A DNA stretch of 64,000 nucleotides, taken from Paenibacillus albicereus (GTDB lineage Bacteria; Bacillota; Bacilli; Paenibacillales; Paenibacillaceae). Numbering within the stretch: the first letter of the stretch is position 1; the number at the start of each line of letters is the position of its first letter. Positions 8,760 through 16,062 of the stretch are shown one piece after another. The stretch spans positions 2,008,001-2,072,000 of the forward strand of contig NZ_CP051428.1 of the NCBI RefSeq assembly GCF_012676905.1, in the 5' to 3' direction. A program made the translations under genes and the position numbers. The notes beneath the pieces were generated by a model. That model did no database searches and was not told where the DNA came from. It worked only from the letters and a program-made list of their open reading frames with translations.

Positions 8760-9089
8760 ATGGAAAACGTAAATCCCGGTTTCTTCGAAGCCAAGCTGTC
8801 CGCTGCCAAAATTCATTTCGAGCGCGCGCTCGATTGCAAGCATACCGAGTTCGACGATCTGTATCCGTACATGATCGAGCATCCGCAATTTTTCTGGTAC
8901 AAACGTTACGTCGCCTGGTCCGAGCTGCTGACGATCGTGAGGCTGAGCGAGGAGCTCGGAGTCGAGTGGAAGGGCCAGTTCACCGACAAGCAGGCCGACT
9001 ATATCGCCAAGCGGGTCATGAGCTCGCGGGTGCTCGACGAGTGGTACGAGACCAACGATACCAAGGAGCATGTCGGCAACGCAGAATGA
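8760..9089 (+). CDS. Hypothetical 109-residue protein
   Basis: An acidic, Trp/Tyr-rich, probably helical small cytosolic protein with no signal or membrane segment. I do not recognise the family. A strong AAGGGGAGG site lies 10 bases upstream, a TATAAT box at 8716-8721 sits in the short leader without a clear -35, and a good terminator follows. These support a real monocistronic gene. The other open frame across this region (8720-9124) has no such support. Confidence 0.75.
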   Translation: MENVNPGFFEAKLSAAKIHFERALDCKHTEFDDLYPYMIEHPQFFWYKRYVAWSELLTIVRLSEELGVEWKGQFTDKQADYIAKRVMSSRVLDEWYETNDTKEHVGNAE

Positions 9090-9099
9090 GCGGATCCAG

Positions 9100-9122
9100 C
9101 CCCGGAGCTTCCGGGGTTTTTT
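9100..9122 (+). terminator. Intrinsic terminator
   Basis: CCCCGGA, loop GCTT, TCCGGGG and six T residues follow the 109-residue gene by 11 bases. Confidence 0.85.
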
Positions 9123-9161
9123 GATTCCGGCGGTTCAGCCGCAGGGGAGGAGGGTAATAAG

Positions 9162-9380
9162 ATGAACCTTGCCAGCGACGATCTGCTGAACGCATTCCGG
9201 CTGTCCGGAGAAAAGGTCCGGGTCATCCGGGATGAGATGGAGCAGAACGATGTGCTCGGAATTGTCGTAGCCTGGGATGACGAACGCGTCATGATCCGCA
9301 AGGCCAGCCGGCGAGTCGTCCAGCTCAGCCGGGGCTACACGTACGAATCCGCAGCAGCTCCGCGTTCCGCGTCGTCCTGA
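9162..9380 (+). CDS. Hypothetical 72-residue protein
   Basis: A small protein with alternating strand-like segments (VRVIRDEMEQNDVLGIVVAW and VMIRKASRRVVQLSRGY), suggesting a small beta-barrel fold. The C-terminal tail is low-complexity Ala/Ser. The GGGGAGGAGGG site upstream is strong. It is followed after 23 bases by the zinc-ribbon gene and is probably co-transcribed with it. The family is not recognised. Confidence 0.65.
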   Translation: MNLASDDLLNAFRLSGEKVRVIRDEMEQNDVLGIVVAWDDERVMIRKASRRVVQLSRGYTYESAAAPRSASS

Positions 9381-9403
9381 TCGACGAAGGAGGAGAGCGC
9401 GAG

Positions 9404-9778
9404 ATGTTTTGTCCAAACGATCATATGGTGATGAACGGGGCCGAGGTCGACGGAGTGACCATATTCCGTTGTCCGGTGTGCGGCAATGTCCGCCTCGCAG
9501 GTCCAGATGGCGAGCGGCTGGCGTATGGAGGCGTGGAGGTCACGCCTTATTATTCCGGTCCGGTCGAGGAAAAGCAGGTGAACGCGACGCCCTACGGAGT
9601 CCATGAACAGCTCGAGGCCGCCGCAGGCGCTCGCGACAGCGATATTCCGTTGTACGGGGCGCCGGACGACGAGGAGAGCGGCTTCGCGCTCGCGGGCGGG
9701 CCTTACGGCTATGTTCCGGGGGACGGAGAACGGTCAGAAGCGCCTTCGCCTCCATACGGCATGCCGCCCGCGACTTGA
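9404..9778 (+). CDS. Small zinc-ribbon protein
   Basis: 124 residues. The N-terminus carries a CPNDH ... CPVCG pattern, four potential Zn ligands within 30 residues, typical of a zinc ribbon. The rest is Gly/Tyr/Pro-rich and probably disordered. A GGAGGAGAG site precedes the ATG. It is the last host protein gene before the tRNA array. Function unknown; such short ribbons often bind nucleic acid or protein. Confidence 0.65.
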   Translation: MFCPNDHMVMNGAEVDGVTIFRCPVCGNVRLAGPDGERLAYGGVEVTPYYSGPVEEKQVNATPYGVHEQLEAAAGARDSDIPLYGAPDDEESGFALAGGPYGYVPGDGERSEAPSPPYGMPPAT

Positions 9779-9803
9779 GTGGAACGATGGCCCGACAAAA
9801 AAG

Positions 9804-9833
9804 TTGACAGGAACCCTCTCCGCGTGATACCTT
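9804..9833 (+). promoter_or_regulatory. Promoter of first tRNA-Leu
   Basis: TTGACA at 9804-9809 and TACCTT at 9828-9833, spacer 18 bases, 14 bases before the mature tRNA 5' end. Confidence 0.6.
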
Positions 9834-9847
9834 ATTAAAAGTGTCAC

Positions 9848-9931
9848 GCGGTCATGGCGGAATTGGCAGACGCGCTGGCTTCAGGTGCCAGTGGTAGCAA
9901 TACCGTGGAGGTTCGAGTCCTCTTGACCGCA
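9848..9931 (+). tRNA. tRNA-Leu (anticodon CAG), copy 1
   Basis: An 84-base class II tRNA. The acceptor stem is GCGGTCA with TGACCGC, then the discriminator A. The anticodon stem CTGGC/GCCAG (9875-9879, 9887-9891) encloses loop TTCAGGT with CAG at 9882-9884. A long variable arm and GTTCGAGTC T-loop are present. CCA is not encoded. It is identical over 84 bases to the copy at 10563. Confidence 0.95.
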
Positions 9932-9949
9932 TTTCCTGATTCAACCATC

Positions 9950-9985
9950 GGCTTCCCGGCTGCTTCGGCAGGAGGGAAGCCTTTT
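9950..9985 (+). terminator. Terminator of tRNA-Leu copy 1
   Basis: GGCTTCCC and GGGAAGCC form an 8-bp stem followed by TTTT, 19 bases after the tRNA. Confidence 0.75.
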
Positions 9986-10132
9986 AGGTTGCCGGCAGGC
10001 GTTCTTCAGCCACGATCCGTGCGATCCGTGCGATCGGATGAGCCCATGGGGCGGAGAGAATCCTTTTGGACCGATCTTGGCCGTACTCGTCCAGGAAGCT
10101 CATCCCGAGAAAGCGAGCTCTGTGCAAAAGGC

Positions 10133-10162
10133 TTGACTTCCATGCCGACGATCGGGTATATT
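10133..10162 (+). promoter_or_regulatory. Promoter of second tRNA-Leu
   Basis: TTGACT at 10133-10138 and TATATT at 10157-10162, spacer 18 bases. The same arrangement precedes the third (broken) tRNA. Confidence 0.7.
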
Positions 10163-10177
10163 CTTAATTGTGTTTAC

Positions 10178-10261
10178 GCGGTCATGGCGGAATTGGCAGA
10201 CGCGCTAGATTCAGGTTCTAGTGTCAGCAATGACGTGGAGGTTCAAGTCCTCTTGACCGCA
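10178..10261 (+). tRNA. tRNA-Leu (anticodon CAG), copy 2
   Basis: 84 bases with the same acceptor stem as copy 1 but a different anticodon stem (CTAGA/TCTAG) and variable arm. Anticodon CAG is at 10212-10214. CCA is not encoded. It shares its first part, through CTAGATTCAGGT, with the broken copy at 10397. Confidence 0.95.
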
Positions 10262-10278
10262 TTCCGATGACCCGTCCG

Positions 10279-10312
10279 ACCGCGAGCTCTTCCATAGAGC
10301 TCGCGGTTTTTT
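10279..10312 (+). terminator. Terminator of tRNA-Leu copy 2
   Basis: ACCGCGAGCTCT and AGAGCTCGCGGT form a 12-bp stem followed by a T-run. Confidence 0.85.
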
Positions 10313-10350
10313 CATCGCTCGGCATCAAGAACTTAAAATAAAATCAGTGC

Positions 10351-10380
10351 TTGACCCTAAGCATGGATTCATGGTATATT
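10351..10380 (+). promoter_or_regulatory. Promoter left upstream of the broken tRNA-Leu
   Basis: TTGACC at 10351-10356 and TATATT at 10375-10380, spacer 18 bases. It is intact although the tRNA it should drive is broken. It is the only recognisable promoter upstream of the fourth tRNA at 10563. Confidence 0.7.
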
Positions 10381-10396
10381 CTTACTCGTTGGTTAT

Positions 10397-10561
10397 GCGG
10401 TCATGGCGGAATTGGCAGACGCGCTAGATTCAGGTACTTGTGCGAAAGCTGGTTGAGATTCCCCAAAACCCTTGTGGTTATGCGGTTTTACTGAAGTATT
10501 GGTTCCAAGTTCTCTCCTGTAGTTCTCTCCGTTTTCCGAGAGGCACATGAGGGTAAAAATG
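10397..10561 (+). pseudogene. Broken tRNA-Leu 5' part with foreign or degenerate 3' sequence
   Basis: The sequence matches tRNA-Leu copy 2 from the first base through CTAGATTCAGGT, that is to the end of the anticodon loop, then diverges. The next bases (ACTTGTGCGAAAGC...) cannot pair with the CTAGA half-stem. They look like a decayed tRNA 3' half followed by unrelated sequence. The 12-mer TGGTTATGCGGT occurs at about 10390 and again at about 10475. This looks like the scar of an older recombination event at the same tRNA locus. Confidence 0.75.
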
Positions 10562-10562
10562 T

Positions 10563-10649
10563 GCGGTCATGGCGGAATTGGCAGACGCGCTGGCTTCAGG
10601 TGCCAGTGGTAGCAATACCGTGGAGGTTCGAGTCCTCTTGACCGCACCA
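10563..10649 (+). tRNA. tRNA-Leu (CAG) with encoded CCA, abutting the ICE integrase gene
   Basis: The first 84 bases are identical to copy 1, but this copy alone is followed by CCA (10647-10649). It lies 2 bases from the integrase stop codon, the classical layout for a tyrosine-recombinase element in a tRNA 3' end. The element probably supplied the 3' part, restoring the tRNA. No promoter is evident within 120 bases upstream, so it may rely on the promoter at 10351-10380. Confidence 0.9.
10624..10649. other. Candidate left attachment site (attL) of the ICE
   Basis: The T-arm and acceptor 3' part of the tRNA-Leu next to the integrase gene is the expected crossover region for tRNA-targeting integrases. 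I found no second copy of this sequence further right, so the matching attR should lie beyond the window. The exact core is inferred, not shown. Confidence 0.55.
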
Positions 10650-10651
10650 CC

Positions 10652-11920
10652 CTAACAATTAACGAGCTCTTGAATTTGTCCTTGTGACGATTCAGGAGCT
10701 TTTTGCATGATTGGGATTTGTAAAGTGTTGCTCATGACCTGTGCCGACGAAATCTTTGAACTGCAGTCAAGATGAGCATAAATGTTAGCCGTTGTGGAGT
10801 AATGGCTATGCCCAAGCCATTCTTGAATGTCCTTCATATTAACGCCATTTGCCAGCAATAAGCTGGCGCAGCTATGCCGAAGATCGTGAAAGCGAATCCT
10901 TCTCAAATTATGCTTCTCTAGCACAATCGGGAAGTGCTGCGTAATATACCCCGGTTTTATCAATTGCCCTAGCTTATCTACATAGATATAGTCTTTGTAG
11001 TCATTGGAGTACGAACTTTTGTAGAGCGCCTGATTTCGCTGCTGTTCCTCAAGTAATCGCAAAAGCAATTCCTGAAACGCCGGGACGAGGGGAAGGGTGC
11101 GACGACTGGATTTATTTTTGGCCCGGTCCTTTGCGATTGTGATTTGTTTGCCCTCATAGGAAACAGGAATGACGGTGTGCTGGATGGTAAGTGTCTGGTT
11201 CTGAAAGTTGATCGCCTGCCATTTGAGCCCTACAATCTCGCCGCGCCGTAAGCCATAGAAAGCGGCCAGTAGGACGGCAAGCTCGACTGGATCGCCTTTT
11301 ACTGCCTCGAATAACTCCTGAAGCTCTTGATCGTTGTAGAAGCTTCCTACAAAATGGTTCTTTTTTGGGCGCTCAACTTTATCAGCCGGATTGGTTAAAA
11401 TCATATCCATTTTAAGCGCGTGTTGCAGAGCTTGACGGATATAGGCATGAAAGTGTTGTACGGTACTTGTAGAAAGCTTGAACTCCTTTAACATGTGCTG
11501 GTAGAAATCATGCAAGTGTTTGGGTTGTATCTCCAGCAGTCGAAATCCTTTTTCACGAAAGTAAGGGACGATTCGGCCTTTGACCCCAAAGGTGTACGCG
11601 GCATGAGTAGTGACTTCGACTCGATGCTTCATCATTTCCAGCCATTCCAACATGAAATCGCTGAAAAGAACACCGGCTGGACTGTCCGCGTCTGGAGTGG
11701 CTTTCTTCTCAATCGGCGGCGTTATTTCCTCGACAATCGTTTCAGAAGGAATTTCAAAGCTCTTGCGTGCGTCTTGCAGCATGCTTTCTGCTTTCTTCTT
11801 GTTCCCCTTTGTCGGTAACCCTGTTGCAATCCATTTGGTTCTCCGCTTGCCCTCTTCGTCTTTGTAATTCAGAACGATATAATAATTCCCTTTCTTTTCT
11901 TGCAGATGGCCTGCTACCAT
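10652..11920 (-). CDS. int: ICE tyrosine recombinase (integrase)
   Basis: 422 residues, cutting and rejoining attP and attB via a 3'-phosphotyrosine. An N-terminal arm-binding region (about 1-60) precedes a SAM-like core-binding domain (about 85-175) and the catalytic domain. Catalytic residues seen are R225 (YGLRRGE), H345 and R348 (FHDLRH), H371 (LGHSHY) and the nucleophile Y381 (NIYAHLD). The start at 11920 has a GGGAGGG site 5-6 bases upstream; the 21-residue upstream extension lacks one. The gene points at the tRNA. The excisionase-like gene lies upstream, same strand. Confidence 0.95.
   Translation of the reverse strand: MVAGHLQEKKGNYYIVLNYKDEEGKRRTKWIATGLPTKGNKKKAESMLQDARKSFEIPSETIVEEITPPIEKKATPDADSPAGVLFSDFMLEWLEMMKHRVEVTTHAAYTFGVKGRIVPYFREKGFRLLEIQPKHLHDFYQHMLKEFKLSTSTVQHFHAYIRQALQHALKMDMILTNPADKVERPKKNHFVGSFYNDQELQELFEAVKGDPVELAVLLAAFYGLRRGEIVGLKWQAINFQNQTLTIQHTVIPVSYEGKQITIAKDRAKNKSSRRTLPLVPAFQELLLRLLEEQQRNQALYKSSYSNDYKDYIYVDKLGQLIKPGYITQHFPIVLEKHNLRRIRFHDLRHSCASLLLANGVNMKDIQEWLGHSHYSTTANIYAHLDCSSKISSAQVMSNTLQIPIMQKAPESSQGQIQELVNC
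10664..10704 (+). terminator. tRNA terminator inside the 3' end of the integrase gene
   Basis: GAGCTCTTGAAT and ATTCAGGAGC pair with one G-T wobble and are followed by TTTTT on the plus strand. It lies within integrase coding DNA, so the element appears to supply a terminator for the tRNA it restores. Confidence 0.6.
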
Positions 11921-11995
11921 CGTAATCCCTCCCAGGATAGCAGCCCGGCTTCCTACCATCGACACTTTAATGATAACAGGCATAGAAAGATTAGT

Positions 11996-12265
11996 TCAAT
12001 GCTGTAAAGCGTCATAGTCGAGTGGAGTGCCGGGGGTCATGATTTCCCGTAAATAATGGATGATGCTCAGCTTCGGGATTCTGTAGAAGCGCCCGATGCG
12101 AAAGTGGGCGATGCGCCCTGATTGGAGTAATTTGCGGCCTGTCTTGGTACTAATGCCGCCTAACATGGTACACATTTGCTCGACATTTACGACATCAGGC
12201 ATGGTCTGAAAAAGAAGTTGGTAAGGATCAGGTTCAAGAACTGGTTGATTTTGATTGTGTGGCAT
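11996..12265 (-). CDS. xis: Excisionase-like helix-turn-helix protein
   Basis: 89 residues. Residues about 28-75 (VNVEQMCTMLGGISTKTGRKLL ... RIPKLSIIHYL) have the winged-helix layout of the MerR/excisionase 'helix-turn-helix 17' family: helix, turn, recognition helix, then a basic wing ending in a Tyr-Arg-Ile-Pro turn. Such proteins bend attachment DNA and bias recombination towards excision. It sits 75 bases upstream of the integrase start on the same strand, so the two are probably co-expressed. A role as regulator instead of excisionase is possible. Confidence 0.75.
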   Translation of the reverse strand: MPHNQNQPVLEPDPYQLLFQTMPDVVNVEQMCTMLGGISTKTGRKLLQSGRIAHFRIGRFYRIPKLSIIHYLREIMTPGTPLDYDALQH

Positions 12266-12441
12266 GGGCGAACTCCTTATTCAACATAATTCGATTGAGA
12301 TGAGGTTCTGAAATATCCCTCTACTATCCGTTTCATTTTTTGGGGGAAATCGGACACTTCCGAGAAAAAATTTACTTTATTCGCTGAAAACAGAATGGGC
12401 GTGAGTATGGAGTTCATGTCTGTTGTGAAATTCTGGGGAAT

Positions 12442-12546
12442 GTGCGGTGGTCAATAGAGGAAATGAAAACCTTTGTAAACCTGTGTTTGAAGGAGGACTC
12501 GCACCTGCGCGAATGCTATGAAATGATCAATGTCCTAAAACACTAG
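12442..12546 (+). pseudogene. Remnant of a MerR-family regulator
   Basis: The frame reads about 34 residues including WSIEEMKTFVNLCLKED and ends at TAG. The pattern hydrophobic-(S/T)-(L/I)-EE-(M/I)-K-x-F-V-x-L-x-L-K-x-D-S resembles the helix linking DNA-binding and effector parts of MerR proteins. The DNA-binding domain and most of the effector region are missing, and no in-frame upstream start gives a complete protein. Based on motif memory alone. Confidence 0.4.
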
Positions 12547-12610
12547 AACATATCTTATATTAAAGAGTTTTTCAAACATACGGAAAGGATGCAGTTACAC
12601 ACAATAATTT

Positions 12611-12654
12611 GCGGCAGCACCAAGCTCTATGAAGAGTTTGATGCTGCCGCTTTT
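12611..12654 (+). terminator. Hairpin with T-run
   Basis: GCGGCAGCA and TGCTGCCGC form a 9-bp stem around a 22-base loop, followed by TTTTATTTT. It lies downstream of the MerR-like remnant and may be that gene's original terminator. Confidence 0.6.
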
Positions 12655-13173
12655 ATTTTCATAAATATTTTTTGAGAGAAGGGTCCGGTTTGGCTTCAAA
12701 AATGAAACGGATGGTAGAGGGGATACATCCCTCCACCGTTCTTTGACAATAACATAACCACTCATCCGGTACGTTCCCCGCATACCCGAAAGGGAAAGCC
12801 ATTTTGCAGGTGCGCCACGACCATCCTTTATTTGGGGTGCGAGCGATCTTTACCTATGCAAAAATAAATGATGGTATCATTTTGGCGATAATCTATGCGG
12901 CGGGATAATGATACTTCCGTCTAGCCATAGTTATCGCAATGGGGGCGGCTTGCAGTGATCCTGGAAGGGGCGACAGCCTATGAGGACGGTTAACCGCCGT
13001 TCGCTGGATGAGTTTATTATCATTGAAAGTAACATATCTGTTATGTGTGATTTTAATTGATCGACGTGTTGAATAGGTTATTTTACGATGAAGGCTTTCC
13101 CGGATAAGCGTCAAAATATGATACAATATTATACATATCGTCCGTCCATATAACATGTTAAGGAGTCGTGTCG

Positions 13174-13857
13174 TTGAACAACTGGCTACCATTTATTATT
13201 GTCGTGTTAATTATTGTTATTGGTTTCGTCAAAACAGTTGCTACTCTTCGAACCACAGTAAAAAACGAAAACTTCGCTATCGAGTTTATGAATAATTATA
13301 GAGATTTTTGTTCGCCGTTGTTTCAAAACACATTCAACGGCGACAAATACCAATGGCTAAAAATGAAATCAACAAAGATGCAAACGTTAATGGGGTCATT
13401 CGGTATAGCATCGGTGTATAAACCACCCGGCGCGAATCATTATTTTAGGAACTATGAAATTATCGTAAACGGAATAAGTGGCATTAGAGAAAACTATTCA
13501 GAGATGGTTAATAGTTATAGTTTGGATTTGGAACGTCGAATATTGCAGGAAGTTATCAGTACGATAGACGATGTGTTGCTTACGTTTATAGGCGCCGCAG
13601 AAGGCTGGGTGAATGAAGCACAAAAGGAAGTGAAGAACCCGTTAATATGGCTTCGTGAAGGGGTCCGCTTTGTTGTTACAAGTCCAATATCTTTGATGTA
13701 TTGGTCAGGATTAGTACGATATAGGATGTACAACACACTTTCAAATAACTATCCAGTCAAGCTGCTTTCCTTTCTTATTGGTGTGATAGGTCTAGTCAGT
13801 TCAATTGTTACGATTGTAACTGGATATACGCCATTTAGATCGATGATCGGTTTTTAA
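13174..13857 (+). CDS. Two-helix membrane protein, partner of Shedu-like nuclease
   Basis: 227 residues from the TTG at 13174, which lies 8 bases after AAGGAG; the GTG at 13168 is too close to that site. One hydrophobic helix is at residues 4-22 and another at about 195-220, with a long soluble middle of alternating helices. I recognise no family. The DUF4263 nuclease gene starts 18 bases downstream on the same strand. Low GC compared with the rest of the ICE suggests separate acquisition. A sensing or membrane-anchoring role for the nuclease is conjecture. Confidence 0.75.
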   Translation: MNNWLPFIIVVLIIVIGFVKTVATLRTTVKNENFAIEFMNNYRDFCSPLFQNTFNGDKYQWLKMKSTKMQTLMGSFGIASVYKPPGANHYFRNYEIIVNGISGIRENYSEMVNSYSLDLERRILQEVISTIDDVLLTFIGAAEGWVNEAQKEVKNPLIWLREGVRFVVTSPISLMYWSGLVRYRMYNTLSNNYPVKLLSFLIGVIGLVSSIVTIVTGYTPFRSMIGF

Positions 13858-13875
13858 TAGGGGTGAATCGTTAAA

Positions 13876-14673
13876 ATGTCATTGTATTCGCGAGATTATA
13901 CGAAACTTACCGAAGAAGAAAGAATTACATGGGAAGCGATGAAACAAGATGAAAAAATAGGCACAGGAAGATGGCGGAAAAGAAGTCGTTATAGAGAATA
14001 TCCGAAGGCAGCGCGGCATTTCATGAGCTTATTTCCAAACAATTTTTTGGATGTCGAAGAACTGAGAGAAGAAGATAGATTGAACCATCTAACGGAAAAG
14101 TTCCTTGTTGAACTAGACAAGCCGGATGCCACCGAAGCTTCGATCATGAGGTTTATAAAACAGAACCAAGCGTATTTTATAATTGGTTCCATTCTCAAAG
14201 ACCACAACTTCGGGCATCATGAAGCCTACGTTATACCGGAATTTTGGTTCGGCAATACATACCGCGTTGATTATCTGATAATTGGGAAGAGATCAGGCGG
14301 CTACGAATTTATTCTCGTTGAATTGGAACACCCCAAAAAAGACATTACCATTAAAGACGGCGAATTAGGTGCGGCGTTTCGTAAGGGGATTAAGCAAATT
14401 AACGAATGGAAACGATACCTTGAACCTAATTTTCCCACGCTTGAAGAATCGTTTAACAAATACAAACATCCGAACATGGAACTACCCCGCGAATTTCTTA
14501 AACTAGATAAAACGCGGATTCATTACACAGTTGTAGCGGGACGCCGCGAAGATTTTGATGAAAATACTTACTGGATTCAACGCAATATGAAGGATAACGA
14601 TAAAATTAGTCTTCTTCACTTCGATAATTTATACGATAATGTTACCGAGATCATTGGACGATCAACGTATTAA
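13876..14673 (+). CDS. Shedu-type nuclease (DUF4263, SduA-like)
   Basis: 265 residues, predicted DNA-degrading effector. The C-terminal domain (about 85-265) matches the DUF4263/Shedu pattern: an N-terminal E/F-rich lead, PEFWFGNTYRVDYLI (D132), a strand with VELEHPKK (E149, E151), then KQINEW (Q174, W178). This is a PD-(D/E)xK-like arrangement, although the family's usual ELK is ELE here. The N-terminal 80 residues are charged and family-variable. Shedu proteins are known single-gene phage-defence nucleases; the upstream membrane gene is additional. Two terminator-like hairpins follow. Confidence 0.75.
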   Translation: MSLYSRDYTKLTEEERITWEAMKQDEKIGTGRWRKRSRYREYPKAARHFMSLFPNNFLDVEELREEDRLNHLTEKFLVELDKPDATEASIMRFIKQNQAYFIIGSILKDHNFGHHEAYVIPEFWFGNTYRVDYLIIGKRSGGYEFILVELEHPKKDITIKDGELGAAFRKGIKQINEWKRYLEPNFPTLEESFNKYKHPNMELPREFLKLDKTRIHYTVVAGRREDFDENTYWIQRNMKDNDKISLLHFDNLYDNVTEIIGRSTY

Positions 14674-14793
14674 GAAATATCCTTGTGGTCAAGTGACTTG
14701 GATTTGGGCGTGGGATGGGTAGATATGTTGAACGAAAGAGAATAGTTTCGCGATTTGTTTTTGATGCCAGATTGCTATATTCGATGAATGTCC

Positions 14794-14830
14794 AAGAGAA
14801 TGCCTTCCACTTTCGGGGGCGTTCTCTTTT
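14794..14830 (+). terminator. Terminator after the Shedu-type cassette
   Basis: AAGAGAATGCC and GGCGTTCTCTT form an 11-bp stem with one wobble, followed by TTTTAT. Confidence 0.7.
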
Positions 14831-14844
14831 TATATAGATACTTT

Positions 14845-14897
14845 TCAAAAAAGCCGATTGTCTGAACTATTGAATGTTCAGTGCAGTCGGCTTTTTT
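14845..14897. terminator. Second, bidirectional-type hairpin upstream of parA
   Basis: AAAAAAGCCGATTG and CAGTCGGCTTTTTT flank an inner CTGAAC/GTTCAG stem, with A- and T-runs on the two sides. It lies 21 bases before the parA start. It would isolate parA from upstream transcription or act as an attenuator; no promoter is obvious between it and parA. Confidence 0.65.
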
Positions 14898-14918
14898 GCG
14901 TGAAAGGAGAGTTGTTGG

Positions 14919-15746
14919 ATGAGCAAAGTAATCGCTCTCGCCAATCAGAAAGGTGGCGTCGGCAAAACGACAACGGCGGTCAATCTCGGTATTGGCTTAG
15001 CGGCTGAAGGTAAGAAAGTTTTGCTGCTGGACGCGGATGCGCAGGGCAACCTGACGGATTCGTTAGGCTTCCATGAACCGGATAGTCTGTCCATTTCACT
15101 CGCCACAATGCTAGTGAAGGGCATGACGGAGGAGCCGTATGAACCGAGGGAAGGTATTTTGCACCATCACGAAGGTATCGACCTGATGCCGGGAAACATC
15201 GAATTATCGGCGGTCGAAGTGGCGCTCGTCAATACGATGAGCAGGGAAACGATTATGCGTTCGTACATCGATTCCGTAAAAGCAGATTACGATTATATCC
15301 TGATCGACTGTATGCCGAGCTTGGGCATGATGACGATCAACGCATTGGCAGCGGCGGATAGCGTCATCATCCCGGTACAGGCACACTATCTGCCCGCCAA
15401 AGGCATGACGCAGCTTTTGCAGACGGTTGCCCGCGTTCGGCGTCAAATTAATCCGAAGCTGGCTGTGGACGGTGTGCTGCTCACGATGGTAGACAGCCGA
15501 ACCAATTTCGCCAAAGACATTTCTTTAGTTTTGCGTCGGGATTATGGGGATAAGCTGCGTGTATTCAATACAGAAATCCCCCTGTCCATCCGCGCGGCGG
15601 AAACAAGCGCCAAGGGTAAAAGCATTTACGCCCACGATCCGAACGGACAGGTTGCTAAAGCCTACGCTGCACTTACGAAGGAGGTGCAGGATATTGGCAG
15701 CGAAAGAAGATCGGCTCGCCAGCATAAAGCTGACCAAAGTCGATGA
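14919..15746 (+). CDS. parA: ParA-family partition ATPase
   Basis: 275 residues. The deviant Walker A motif KGGVGKTT (residues 11-18), the switch motif LLDADAQGN (about 36-44) and the Walker B segment YILIDCMPSLG are all intact, as in Soj/ParA dimers that bind DNA with ATP. Together with the ParB downstream it would stabilise the excised or replicating ICE. An AAGGAGAG site precedes ATG 14919. The parB start (TTG 15694) lies inside its 3' end, so the two are translationally coupled. Confidence 0.95.
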   Translation: MSKVIALANQKGGVGKTTTAVNLGIGLAAEGKKVLLLDADAQGNLTDSLGFHEPDSLSISLATMLVKGMTEEPYEPREGILHHHEGIDLMPGNIELSAVEVALVNTMSRETIMRSYIDSVKADYDYILIDCMPSLGMMTINALAAADSVIIPVQAHYLPAKGMTQLLQTVARVRRQINPKLAVDGVLLTMVDSRTNFAKDISLVLRRDYGDKLRVFNTEIPLSIRAAETSAKGKSIYAHDPNGQVAKAYAALTKEVQDIGSERRSARQHKADQSR

Positions 15747-16062
15747 TTTATTCTCGACAGAGGAAAGCCGCAACGATTCGCAACGGGAAAAGGTGATGGA
15801 TATTCCATTGGCTGAAATTAGTGAATTTCCCGGTCATCCCTTTAAGGTAAGGGCGGATGAAGCGATGTTAGAAATGGCGGATAGTATCAAGCAGTATGGT
15901 GTCCTTGTTCCCGGCTTAGTTCGGCCAAAGGTAGGCGGTGGATACGAGATGGTATCCGGCCATCGTCGAAAGAAGGCAAGTGAATTGGCTGGTATGGAGA
16001 CAATTCCATGTCTCGTTCGCGAGTTGGATGACGATCAGGCGACTATCATCATGGTGGATAGC
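15694..16062 (+). CDS. parB: ParB-like protein, 5' exon (interrupted by group II intron)
   Basis: 123 codons from TTG 15694, which follows AAGGAGGTG by 7 bases and lies within the parA 3' end. It encodes the ParB/Srx N-terminal domain: a PFKVRADEAMLEMADSIKQY segment, then the VSGHRRKKASELAG arginine patch that binds CTP in ParB proteins. The frame stops 8 codons into the intron. Joining base 16062 to 18581 restores the reading IIMVDS-NLQRE, the normal family sequence, giving 314 residues in all. Confidence 0.92.

Larger units (their letters stand above)
12266..13167. other. 900-base region without an intact gene
   Basis: It holds a short MerR-like coding remnant (12442-12546), a hairpin with T-run (12611-12654) and otherwise AT-rich DNA with short frames on both strands that lack ribosome sites. 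It separates the integration module from the Shedu-type cassette and may contain promoters for both and the arm-type sites of attP. I see no tRNA, riboswitch or CRISPR repeat in it. Confidence 0.5.

Noticed and set aside
12595-12783. 62-residue minus-strand frame in the integrase-Shedu gap
   Set aside because: No ribosome site, and it includes the hairpin with T-run; no family likeness.
12893-13192. 99-residue minus-strand frame before the Shedu cassette
   Set aside because: No start signal, it overlaps the start of the next gene, and no convincing domain is seen.
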